NCBI RefSeq assembly: GCF_002943565.1
Contig: NZ_PJCH01000009.1
Coordinates: forward strand, 1 to 64,000
DNA: 64,000 bases
DNA from: Hyphococcus luteus
GTDB lineage: Bacteria > Pseudomonadota > Alphaproteobacteria > Caulobacterales > Parvularculaceae
Reading direction: 5' to 3'
The translations under genes and the position numbers were made by a program. The notes under the pieces are model-generated. The model searched no databases and was not told where the DNA came from. It worked only from the letters and a program-made list of their open reading frames with translations. Within the stretch, counting starts at the first letter, position 1, and every line of letters begins with the position of its first letter. This document shows, piece by piece, positions 14,108 to 21,687 of this stretch.

Positions 14108-14215
14108 TCGGGCTCTCACACTTAAGAAGCAGAGCCCGATATGCATCGGTGCTCAGCCAACGCACGTCTGACCGTCTAAAGGCTGGGTGCGTTGAAAGAT
14201 TTTCGGTCGGGCTCT
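14108..14215 (+). promoter_or_regulatory. Stem-loop array upstream of g13 with three complementary arms
   Basis: TCGGGCTCT (14108-14116) pairs perfectly with AGAGCCCGA (14131-14139). An identical third copy TCGGGCTCT lies at 14207-14215, immediately before the g13 ATG at 14217. Between them CAACGCAC (14158-14165) pairs with GTGCGTTG (14187-14194). The middle arm could pair with either outer arm, the geometry of an RNA switch that would open or close the g13 start. It may equally be a decayed repeat; no experiment is implied. Confidence 0.4.
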
Positions 14216-14216
14216 G

Positions 14217-15095
14217 ATGCGCGCGCTTGATCCCGATCTCCAGACGCATCTCGAAACCGGCGCGACGACGCTCGCGACTTGCTGGCGCGTGACGCGTCGC
14301 GACGGGCTCGTTCTCGGTTTCACCGATCACGACCGCGCGCTCTCCTTTGACGGAACCGACTTCCTGCCCGAGACGGGCGCGACCGGCTCGGCGCTGTCGT
14401 CCTCCGCCGATCTCGCCGTCGACAATGCTGACATTGAGGGCGCGCTCGCGGCTTCGGCCCTGTCGGGCGAAGACCTCGCCGCCGGGCGCTATGACGGGGC
14501 GCAAGTCGAAATCTTTCGCGTCAATTGGGCGGCGGTTTCGCAGCGCGTCTTGCTGAAGAAAGGCGTCATCGGCGAAGTGAAACGCGAGGGCGCGGCCTTC
14601 CGCGCGGAACTCAGAGGATTGTCGCACACGCTCGATCAGCCCGTGGGCCGCGTCTATCAGCGGGCCTGCGACGTTAATCTCGGCAGCGCGAAATGTGGCG
14701 TCGACCTTGACGACCCGGCGTTTAAGACGGCGGGCGAAGTGACGGCGCTGAAAGACGCCCAAAGTTTCATCGCCGACGGCTTTTCTTCTTTTGAAGACGG
14801 CTGGTTCGCCCACGGGCTTTTGACTTGGGAAACCGGCGCCAATGCCGGGCTATCGGCGCATGTGAAAACGCAGACGCAAAACGGCGCCGTCGCCTTGTGG
14901 CTGCCCGCGGGCGCGGCGATCGAAATCGGCGATAGCTTCACCGCGACGGCGGGCTGCGACAAGCGCTTTCAAACTTGCCGCGAAAAATTTTCCAACGCGA
15001 TCAATTTTCGCGGCCAGCCCTTCATGCCCGGCAACGACTTCGCGATTTCCTATCCGCTGAAGGGAGAGAAGAATGACGGAGGCAAGTTGAGATGA
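14217..15095 (+). CDS. DUF2163 baseplate hub protein (GTA g13)
   Basis: A 292-residue protein of the DUF2163 family. It starts MRALDPDLQTHLETGATTLATCWRVTRRDG and contains LGFTDHDRALSFDG, HTLDQPVGRVYQRACDVNLGSAKCGVDL and the ending GCDKRFQTCREKFSNAINFRGQPFMPGND. These are the diagnostic blocks, with the Cys-rich end that may hold an Fe-S cluster or disulfides in the GTA baseplate. The start has no normal ribosome site because it is occupied by the third TCGGGCTCT arm. It ends 35 bases before the convergent reverse-strand gene. Confidence 0.92.
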   Translation: MRALDPDLQTHLETGATTLATCWRVTRRDGLVLGFTDHDRALSFDGTDFLPETGATGSALSSSADLAVDNADIEGALAASALSGEDLAAGRYDGAQVEIFRVNWAAVSQRVLLKKGVIGEVKREGAAFRAELRGLSHTLDQPVGRVYQRACDVNLGSAKCGVDLDDPAFKTAGEVTALKDAQSFIADGFSSFEDGWFAHGLLTWETGANAGLSAHVKTQTQNGAVALWLPAGAAIEIGDSFTATAGCDKRFQTCREKFSNAINFRGQPFMPGNDFAISYPLKGEKNDGGKLR

Positions 15096-15130
15096 ATGCT
15101 ATTATATGCGCCGGCGGCTTCAGGACGCGC

Positions 15131-15448
15131 TTATCCTTCCAGCGGCATGAACAGCGGAAAGAACAAGAAGACGAAAAGGAATATCAGCGCAATCACCGCG
15201 AGCGATTTGATCAAGGGCCTGCCGCCGAGAAGCCGGGAAAGGCCTATCCAGGCGCCGTAGGTCAGGGCCGCGCAGATGAGGCCATAGGCGGTGACGATAA
15301 AAGCGTCACCCCATTCAACCGCTTTTCTGGTCCAAAAGTCCGCAGGGTTTTCCATGTATTCGAGGGCTATTTTAGCGGCGATGATCGCAATCAGTCCGAC
15401 CACGATGAACGCTTTGAATGCGCGGCTTTGCAAGCGTTTTTCGATCAT
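15131..15448 (-). CDS. Small membrane protein on the opposite strand within the GTA cluster
   Basis: A 105-residue minus-strand protein with three likely membrane segments (residues 12-30, 49-70 and 80-102), separated by basic loops (MIEKRLQSRAF, SRLLGGRPLIKS). Hydrophobic residues cluster properly and the adjacent plus-strand frames have no family match, so this is a real gene rather than an antisense shadow. GGAGGGG lies upstream of ATG 15448. It interrupts the otherwise unidirectional GTA block between g13 and g14. I recognise no family. Its size and topology resemble many small membrane proteins, including holin-like ones, but no function is shown. Confidence 0.65.
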   Translation of the reverse strand: MIEKRLQSRAFKAFIVVGLIAIIAAKIALEYMENPADFWTRKAVEWGDAFIVTAYGLICAALTYGAWIGLSRLLGGRPLIKSLAVIALIFLFVFLFFPLFMPLEG

Positions 15449-15540
15449 GGCGTTGCGGTCCCCTCCAGCCCGGTCGATTGCCGCAATCTAGTCGAAATAG
15501 AGTTTGGACGCAAAGCCATGCGGAATGGGAGGGGCGCCGC

Positions 15541-16008
15541 ATGAGCGCTTCCGTTCCGGTTTCTTCTTCCGTTGTCGTGACCCGCCCCCGCATCCTCGCC
15601 GCCGCCGCAGGCTGGATCGGCACGCCTTACGTGCATCAGGCGAGCGCGAAGGGCGCGGGCTGCGACTGTCTCGGCCTTGTGCGCGGGGTGTGGCGCGATC
15701 TACACGGGGAGGAGCCTGAAACGCCGCCGCCTTATACGCCCGATTGGAACGAGCGCAGTAAAAACGAACCGCTGCTCTCCGCCGCGCGCCGCAATCTCGT
15801 GGAGAAAAAAACGCGCGACATCGCAGCGGGCGATGTCGTGATCTTTCGCGTCGCGGCCAACGGGCCTGCAAAACACTGCGGCATCGCGACATCGCCCAAC
15901 GCTTTCATCCACGCCTATGCGGGCCGCGCGGTCGTCGAAAGCTGGCTCGGCCGCTGGTGGCGCCAGCGCATCGCCGGCGTATTCGAATTTCCGGGAATTG
16001 AAGAATGA
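15541..16008 (+). CDS. NlpC/P60 cell-wall peptidase (GTA g14)
   Basis: A 155-residue NlpC/P60 cysteine peptidase that sits in the baseplate and is thought to open the recipient cell wall. GAGCDCLGLVRGVW carries the catalytic Cys, KHCGIATS the catalytic His, and FIHAYAG the third polar residue. Earlier, AAAGWIGTPYVHQASAKG is the typical start of the domain. ATG 15541 follows GGAGGGGCGCCGC, giving the usual size. Upstream in-frame starts would overlap the reverse-strand gene and are rejected. Confidence 0.92.
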   Translation: MSASVPVSSSVVVTRPRILAAAAGWIGTPYVHQASAKGAGCDCLGLVRGVWRDLHGEEPETPPPYTPDWNERSKNEPLLSAARRNLVEKKTRDIAAGDVVIFRVAANGPAKHCGIATSPNAFIHAYAGRAVVESWLGRWWRQRIAGVFEFPGIEE

Positions 16009-16029
16009 AGCGTGCACGGACCTTTGTCT

Positions 16030-16152
16030 TCACCTCTCGCCGTCGGGGAGAGGTCGGAATCGCGCTGGCGATTTCGGGCGAGGGGGATGGGCGCGCGCAA
16101 ATTGAAAGACTCTTTCCCCCTCACCCTGGTCCTCTCCCCAAGGGGGAGAGGG
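16030..16152. repeat. Palindromic repeat between g14 and g15
   Basis: The hairpin around ACCTCTCgccgtcggGGAGAGGT (16032-16054) and the right part CCTCTCCCCaaGGGGGAGAGG (16131-16152) enclose CCCCCTCACCC/GGGCGAGGGGG arms. It is the same family as 9937-10012. The g15 start at 16188 has an independent GGAG site. Confidence 0.7.
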
Positions 16153-16187
16153 AATGGTTCGGAGCCTGCATCGACGGAGCGTAAATC

Positions 16188-19100
16188 ATGGCCCAACTCC
16201 TCCTCACCGCCGCGCAGACCGGCGCCGGCGCCGCCGTCAAAAGCGGCGTCGGCGCCTTTCTGGCGCGCACTGTGGCGACGACCGCCGCGTCTTACGCGGC
16301 GGGGTATGCCGACCGGCTGGTCTTCGGACCGCGCAAGCGCAAGGTGGAAGGTCCGCGCCTTGAAAGTTTTCAGGTGCAGGCGAGCCAGGAAGGCGCGCCG
16401 ATCCTGCGCGTCTATGGCCGCGCGCGCGTCGCCGGGCAATTGATCTGGGCGGCGAATTTCAAGGAAACGGCCTCGCAATCGACCGAAAGCTCCGGCGGCA
16501 AGGGCGGACGGCCCGCGGCGCAAACAACCTACACGGAGTATCTCTATTCCATCTCTTTTGCGGTGGGCCTGTGCGAAGGCGTCATCGACCGGGTAGGCCG
16601 CGTCTGGGCCGACGGCAAGCCGTTCGATCTGTCGAAACACAATGTGCGCCTTTATCGCGGCGAGGAAACGCAGACGCCCGATGCGCTGATCGACGCGGTG
16701 GAGGGCGAGGCGCCGGCATTTCGCGGCCTCGCCTATATCGTCTTCGAGGATCTGCCGCTCAAAGATTTCGGCAACCGCATTCCGCAGCTTTCCTTCGAGA
16801 TCGAAAAGAGCCTCAAAAGCGCCGATGAGAACGCGCTGGAAAACAAGCTGACCGCTGTCTCCATGATCCCGGCCTCCGGCGAGTTCGTTTACGGAACGAG
16901 CGCCGTCGCGCGCCTTATCGAGGAAGGGGTCACGGCCTCGGAGAACGTCCACAACAATCAGGGCGTCACGGATTTCGCCGCGTCGCTCGAGGCGCTTGCC
17001 GACGCGGCGCCCAATCTGGAACACGTCTCGCTGAGAGCCGCCTGGTTCGGAACCTCCGTCAACGCCGCTTCCTGCGCGATCCGGCCCGGCGTCGAGACGG
17101 CGGACAAGGAAACCGCGCCTTATGCGTGGAAGGCGGGCGGCGTCGCGCGCGATGATGCGCATCTCATCTCCACCGTCGACGGCGCCGCCGCTTATGGCGG
17201 CACGCCGGCGGACCGCTCGGTCGTGGAAGCGATCGCGGCGCTGAAAGCCAAAGGCCTCAAGGTGATGTTCCATCCGTTCATTTTGATGGACGCGGCGGGC
17301 TATCCCTGGCGCGGCCGCATCGATGCGGGGGCGGCGGACAAGACCGCAGGCGCGACTGCGGTCATTTCGACTTTTTTCGGCGATGCGGACGCCTCGGACT
17401 TTTCCATCTCGGGCGACGAGGTCGTCTATTCGGGATCGAATGAATGGTCCTTCCGGCGCTTTATCCTGCATTACGCCAAACTCTGTGCGCTGGCCGGCGG
17501 GGTCGATGCGTTTTTGCTGGGCTCGGAACTCGTCGGGGTCACGACGACGCGCGATGACGCCGACACTTACCCGGCGGTTGCGCAGATGATCGCGCTCGCC
17601 GGCGAAGTGCGCAGCATTCTGGGCCCGTCCACAAAGATTTCCTACGGCGCCGACTGGTCGGAATATTTCGGCCATCAGCCGGGCGACGGCTCCGGCGACG
17701 TTTTCTTTCACCTGGACGCGCTCTGGGCGGATCATGACATCGACTTTATCGGCGTTGACAATTATCTCCCCGTCGCTGACTGGCGCGACGGCTTTGCGCA
17801 TGCGGACGCGCTCGCCGGCGCCAAAAGCCAGTACGATCCCGATTATCTGCAAGCGAACATCAAAGGCGGCGAGCGTTACGACTGGTATTATGCGAGCGAT
17901 GAAGACCGCGAGGCGCAGGTCAGAACGCCGATCAGCGACGGCGCCTATGGCGAGGACTGGGTGTTTCGCGCCAAGGATTTCTGGAGCTGGTGGTCGAACG
18001 CGCATCATAACCGCCCCGGCGGCGTGCGCGAGGCGTCTCCAACCGCCTGGGTTCCGGAGTCGAAGCCGTTTTATTTCACGGAAACGGGTTGTCCCGCCGT
18101 CGACAAGGGGGCCAATCAGCCCAATGTCTTCGTCGACGCGAAAAGCACGGAAAGCGCCTTGCCGCATTTTTCCAGCGGCTATCGCGACGACATGGCCCAG
18201 CGCCGGTTTCTGGAGGCGCAGGCCGCGTTCTGGGGCAAGTCCGCCAACAATCCGGTCTCTTCCGTTTATGGCGGCCCCATGGTCGATGCCGACCGGCGCT
18301 ATGTCTACGCCTTTGACGCGCGGCCTTTCCCGGATTTTCCCGCCCGCGCGGATGTCTGGGGCGATACGGCGAACTGGGAGAAGGGCCACTGGCTGAACGG
18401 GCGGCTTGGCCGGGCGCCGCTGGGCCTTCTCGTGAAGGCGCTGGCGGGCGAGGCGGGCTTTTCCAATGTGGAGACCGACCGCCTCGAAGGCGTCGTCACC
18501 GGCTATGTGGTCGACCGGCCTCTGTCCGCGCGCGAGACGATCGATCCGCTGGCGGATGTTTATCAGTTCGACATCGTCGAGACGGGCGGCGCGCTGCGCT
18601 TTCAGCCGCGCCATGGCGAGCCGGTTTTGACGCTCGAGGCCGCCTCGCTGGCGGCGCGGGACGGGGGCGCCTTTTCCCTGGCGCTGGCGCAGGAGGCGGA
18701 TCTGCCCGCCGCCTTCCGGCTCGGCTTTTTCGACGAGGCCGAAGACTTCGCCGCCGCCGTCGCCGAGGCGCGCGATCCGGGCGCCGGGCCGAAACGCGAA
18801 GCGGGGGCGGATGTCGCCGCGGTGATCCCCGTGGCCGAAGCGGAGGCGCGGGCGCGATCCATCCTCGCGGACGCCTGGGTGATGCGCGAGAGCCTCGAAT
18901 TTTCCCTGCCGCCGTCCGCGCTGGCCGCGGAGCCCGGCGACGCGGTGGTGGTGAGCGATCTCGGAACGGAGCGGCGTTACCGCATTCTCGAAATCGAGGA
19001 CGGGGTGTCGCGCGACTGTTCGCTGGTGCGCGTGGCTCCCGCTGTTTACGACGCGCCGACGACGCCCGCGTCCTTCGCGGCGCCCGGCGCGGTGATCGTC

Positions 19101-20042
19101 TATTCCGCGCCCGTCTGGGAATTGATGGACCTGCCGCTGATCCGCGAGACGCAAGATCCGGCGGCGCCGTGGCTGGCGGCGTTTTCCGACCCGTGGCCCG
19201 GCGGCGTGGCGCTCTATCGCAGTTCGGGCGGCGCGCCGGCGCTGGCCGGACTGGCGCCGGCGCGGGCCGTCATGGGCCGGCTCGAAACCGCGCTGCCGCC
19301 TGCCGGGTCGGGACGGCGCATCTGGCGCAGTGTCGACGTGCGGCTTTCCTACGGAACGCTATCCTCGAAGCAGGAAGAAGACCTCTTCGCCGGCGCCAAC
19401 GCCTTCGCCGTCAAATCCGACGAGGGAAGCTGGGAGGTCTGCCAGTTCGAGACCGCCGAGCTGATCGGCGCCAATCTCTGGCGCCTGACGGGATTGCTGC
19501 GCGGACAGGCGGGCACGGAGCGCGAGGCGCTCTCGGGCGCATCCGCCGGGGCGCGGTTCGTCTTCCTCAATGCCGCGGTGACGCAAGCCTCGTTCAGCGC
19601 GAGCCTGCGCGGACTTTCCTTCGAATGGCAGGCGGGGCCCGAAAGCGATCTTCCCGATACGGAGAATTTCACCGCGCGGGATTTGACACTGACCGCCCGT
19701 GGCCTCCTTCCCTTGTCGCCGGTGCATCTGCGCGCGAGATGGGAAGGCGGCGACATCCGCCTCTCCTGGATCAGAAGGACGCGGGCCGGCGGCGACGCCT
19801 GGGAGGGCGAGGTTCCCTTAAGCGAACTGACTGAAAGCTATCGCGTCGCGATCTATGACGGCGAAACCCCGGTGCGCACGGCGGAGACCGCTTCGCCGGA
19901 ATACGTTTACGCCGCCGCCGACATTCTGGCCGATTTCGGATCGCCCGATCCCGGCGAAACCCTGACCTTCGCCGTCGCGCAGCTTTCCGACGCCGTCGGG
20001 GAGGGGGCGGAGGCGTCTGGGTCGCCGGTGATCGCGCAGTGA
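16188..20042 (+). CDS. GTA host-specificity / megatron protein (g15)
   Basis: At 1284 residues this is the large tail-fibre/baseplate protein of Rhodobacter-type GTAs. The N-terminal region (KVEGPRLESFQVQASQEGAPILRVYGRARVAGQLIW) is the conserved baseplate-binding start. Residues ~430-730 hold the GTA TIM-barrel-like domain, with FILMDAAGYPWRGRI before it and DFIGVDNYLPVADW and FYFTETGCPAVDKG within it. A phage tail_3-type beta domain follows (residues ~780-960), then C-terminal domains containing LWRLTGLLRGQAGTE. The role is recipient recognition and penetration. It is full length with no frameshift and ends the cluster. Confidence 0.93.
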   Translation: MAQLLLTAAQTGAGAAVKSGVGAFLARTVATTAASYAAGYADRLVFGPRKRKVEGPRLESFQVQASQEGAPILRVYGRARVAGQLIWAANFKETASQSTESSGGKGGRPAAQTTYTEYLYSISFAVGLCEGVIDRVGRVWADGKPFDLSKHNVRLYRGEETQTPDALIDAVEGEAPAFRGLAYIVFEDLPLKDFGNRIPQLSFEIEKSLKSADENALENKLTAVSMIPASGEFVYGTSAVARLIEEGVTASENVHNNQGVTDFAASLEALADAAPNLEHVSLRAAWFGTSVNAASCAIRPGVETADKETAPYAWKAGGVARDDAHLISTVDGAAAYGGTPADRSVVEAIAALKAKGLKVMFHPFILMDAAGYPWRGRIDAGAADKTAGATAVISTFFGDADASDFSISGDEVVYSGSNEWSFRRFILHYAKLCALAGGVDAFLLGSELVGVTTTRDDADTYPAVAQMIALAGEVRSILGPSTKISYGADWSEYFGHQPGDGSGDVFFHLDALWADHDIDFIGVDNYLPVADWRDGFAHADALAGAKSQYDPDYLQANIKGGERYDWYYASDEDREAQVRTPISDGAYGEDWVFRAKDFWSWWSNAHHNRPGGVREASPTAWVPESKPFYFTETGCPAVDKGANQPNVFVDAKSTESALPHFSSGYRDDMAQRRFLEAQAAFWGKSANNPVSSVYGGPMVDADRRYVYAFDARPFPDFPARADVWGDTANWEKGHWLNGRLGRAPLGLLVKALAGEAGFSNVETDRLEGVVTGYVVDRPLSARETIDPLADVYQFDIVETGGALRFQPRHGEPVLTLEAASLAARDGGAFSLALAQEADLPAAFRLGFFDEAEDFAAAVAEARDPGAGPKREAGADVAAVIPVAEAEARARSILADAWVMRESLEFSLPPSALAAEPGDAVVVSDLGTERRYRILEIEDGVSRDCSLVRVAPAVYDAPTTPASFAAPGAVIVYSAPVWELMDLPLIRETQDPAAPWLAAFSDPWPGGVALYRSSGGAPALAGLAPARAVMGRLETALPPAGSGRRIWRSVDVRLSYGTLSSKQEEDLFAGANAFAVKSDEGSWEVCQFETAELIGANLWRLTGLLRGQAGTEREALSGASAGARFVFLNAAVTQASFSASLRGLSFEWQAGPESDLPDTENFTARDLTLTARGLLPLSPVHLRARWEGGDIRLSWIRRTRAGGDAWEGEVPLSELTESYRVAIYDGETPVRTAETASPEYVYAAADILADFGSPDPGETLTFAVAQLSDAVGEGAEASGSPVIAQ

Positions 20043-20078
20043 TTGCATCGTATGATGCATACGCTGCCACAGGCGACT

Positions 20079-20099
20079 CTCCACGGCTTGCCCGTGGAG
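20079..20099 (+). terminator. Stem-loop downstream of g15
   Basis: CTCCACGG (20079-20086) pairs perfectly with CCGTGGAG (20092-20099) around a 5-base loop, 37 bases after the g15 stop. No T-run follows, so it is a candidate 3' hairpin of the GTA transcript rather than a proven intrinsic terminator. Confidence 0.4.
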
Positions 20100-20169
20100 T
20101 CTATCTCCGACGTTCGCCGGATCAGCTTCCAGTTCGTATTGCATGAAACATCGGGACGGGAATCTGGAT

Positions 20170-20186
20170 CCACGCTTAAAGCGTGG
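20170..20186. promoter_or_regulatory. 17-base palindrome upstream of the coiled-coil gene
   Basis: CCACGCTT-A-AAGCGTGG is a perfect palindrome 58 bases upstream of the ATG at 20244. It may be an operator or a short hairpin. It lies at the border where base composition shifts to lower GC. Confidence 0.35.
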
Positions 20187-20243
20187 GGAATCGCGAATTG
20201 AAAAGCAATCAGCAAGACCAAAATAGTAAAGGAGTTTGAAACC

Positions 20244-20783
20244 ATGCCAAAACAAAACCATTTCAGCGGCGCCAGCCTCGCGGAGGCGGTGATGAATGCG
20301 ACCGCGGCTTACAGAGAAGAAAATGTGCTAGAAGCAAAGTCTTATTGCAGTGATTTGCGAGCCGAATTCGATCGTAAGAAAATCGGATTCGACCACATAC
20401 ACGATCGCATTGTTGATATGCAACGTGAGGTTAATCGCTTGGAAGATCAGGCTAGGGATGTGCGAAATGCGGCTTTACTTTCGGCTCTTATTGCGCTTGG
20501 CAGCGCGTTAGGAAGCGCCGCGCGAGGCCTTACTAAGTTACGAAGATTGCAGCTTGGAAAATTTACCAGAAGAGATTTGCTGGATTTGGCGCCATTCGTT
20601 GGAGGGGCTCTCTCAGCGGGAGCTAATGCTCTAAGCGCAAGGTCCGCTTTTAGCGAGGCCCGTCGTTTAGAGCGGGAAATAGAGCGCTTGAAGGCTCAAC
20701 ATGAAAGGCTGGGCGATGAATTGTTAGACTTGGCTAAAAGCTACGAAAACTCAAATTGCCACCTGCGACCCGGTGTGGCTTGA
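20244..20783 (+). CDS. Unknown protein: coiled-coils around a hydrophobic hairpin-like core
   Basis: A 179-residue protein with no family I recognise. Residues ~20-70 and ~138-170 are charged heptad-like helices (MQREVNRLEDQARDV, EARRLEREIERLKAQHERL). Between them lie two small-residue hydrophobic stretches (NAALLSALIALGSALGSAARG and LAPFVGGALSAGANALSA) joined by a basic linker. There is no signal peptide. GGAG precedes the ATG by eight bases. Base composition is lower in GC than the GTA genes, suggesting acquisition. Its 3' end overlaps the convergent membrane-protein gene by 33 bases. A membrane-active or scaffold role is only inferred. Confidence 0.6.
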   Translation: MPKQNHFSGASLAEAVMNATAAYREENVLEAKSYCSDLRAEFDRKKIGFDHIHDRIVDMQREVNRLEDQARDVRNAALLSALIALGSALGSAARGLTKLRRLQLGKFTRRDLLDLAPFVGGALSAGANALSARSAFSEARRLEREIERLKAQHERLGDELLDLAKSYENSNCHLRPGVA

Positions 20784-21080
20784 TTGTTTGAGGGTAGGCG
20801 CTTTTGCGTGCATCTGATTGTCCAGTAAAAATTTCGCAAAGACGCCTACCAAAATACAAAGTACAAGAATGGCGATAGACGAAAGGCCCCTGGAATTTGG
20901 GAAGAGCTTTGTAGCTGCAAAAAAGAAAAATAGTACTAGAGCAATCGCTAGGATGGATGCGCCGATTTCATAGGAAAAGTTGAGCAACCGGCTTTCGAAA
21001 ACGGAACTGGACATGCCAGTCCACATGAGCATTCCGATCAGCCCGACCCATGCGGCAAGTGTCAGTATTTTTCTATTCAT
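20751..21080 (-). CDS. Small membrane protein, unknown
   Basis: A 109-residue protein with three hydrophobic segments (about residues 5-24, 38-60 and 70-88; for example ILAIALVLFFFFAATKLF) and a polar tail after residue 90. No family recognised. It is low in GC like its neighbours. It is convergent with the coiled-coil protein and lies downstream of another small membrane protein on the same strand (13-base gap), so the two are likely one transcript. Confidence 0.6.
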   Translation of the reverse strand: MNRKILTLAAWVGLIGMLMWTGMSSSVFESRLLNFSYEIGASILAIALVLFFFFAATKLFPNSRGLSSIAILVLCILVGVFAKFLLDNQMHAKAPTLKQSSHTGSQVAI

Positions 21081-21093
21081 TGTTTCAATTGCT

Positions 21094-21453
21094 CTATCCG
21101 GTCAGCCAGAACATGTAGGTGAAAAGAATCCCAAACATTGCAGCCATCCCCAAAAGAACAGCGAATGCAAATTTTGCGCGCAATGACCAACTCGGGTTTT
21201 CTATGGCTTCTTCATCGTCAATTTCCTTTCCGGCCAAGAGACCGATTAGGACTGCGATGAAAACAACGCCGGCGATGGCGACGATGATAAAGACCACGAC
21301 ATCCAGGAGTGGCGCCGGGCGTGAGGCGTCCGTGCCGACCTCGAAGAGCGGTTTGGCTATGGTGTAAAGAGTAAAAGCCGCGAGTGCGTAACTGAGAACG
21401 CCCTGCTTTTCTTCCTCTTTATCCTGCTGGTCTTGCAAATTCGTCTCTTTCAT
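21094..21453 (-). CDS. Small membrane protein, unknown
   Basis: A 119-residue protein with an acidic, Gln/Glu-rich N-terminal tail (KETNLQDQQDKEEEK), then hydrophobic segments near residues 20-37, 50-73 and 94-116. No family recognised. It is the first gene of a two-gene minus-strand unit facing the coiled-coil gene. Lower GC than the core genes around it marks the unit as part of the same accessory patch. Confidence 0.6.
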   Translation of the reverse strand: MKETNLQDQQDKEEEKQGVLSYALAAFTLYTIAKPLFEVGTDASRPAPLLDVVVFIIVAIAGVVFIAVLIGLLAGKEIDDEEAIENPSWSLRAKFAFAVLLGMAAMFGILFTYMFWLTG

Positions 21454-21556
21454 TTCTTCATTAGATGAAAAGGAAACAACAATTTATCGCTTCCAGTCAA
21501 ACCCCGATGAGGGAAGCGGGCTGTCTGGGGGCGCAGCCAGTTCCCCATCCCTCAAA

Positions 21557-21657
21557 TTCCCCCGGGAAAATTAACCCTAAACTCTTCATTTCGGGGGAAA
21601 ATCACCTATCTCTATGGCGAATGGGCCTTCCGCCCGAACCGGGCGGGCGCCTTTTTT
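21557..21657 (+). promoter_or_regulatory. Attenuator-like leader before the DnaJ-family gene
   Basis: TTCCCCCG (21557-21564) pairs with CGGGGGAA (21592-21599). It is followed by the perfect stem CCGCCCG-AAC-CGGGCGG (21630-21646), then GCGCC and six T residues (21652-21657). The latter is a good intrinsic terminator on the plus strand, yet no plus-strand gene lies upstream after 20783, and the DnaJ gene starts only 31 bases later. Either it ends a small RNA or it attenuates the chaperone transcript. Confidence 0.5.
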
Positions 21658-21687
21658 GTAGGGTTTTAACAAGGGATTAGACGGGAC

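Noticed and set aside
15915-19154. A 1079-codon open frame antisense to g15
   Set aside because: It is the mirror of a strongly coding high-GC gene. Its product is Arg/Gly-rich with no domain, while the plus strand gives a full megatron protein.
4701-20042. An active temperate prophage
   Set aside because: No integrase, repressor, replication, holin or endolysin-cassette genes and no att-like direct repeats were seen; the order and tape-measure size match a GTA.
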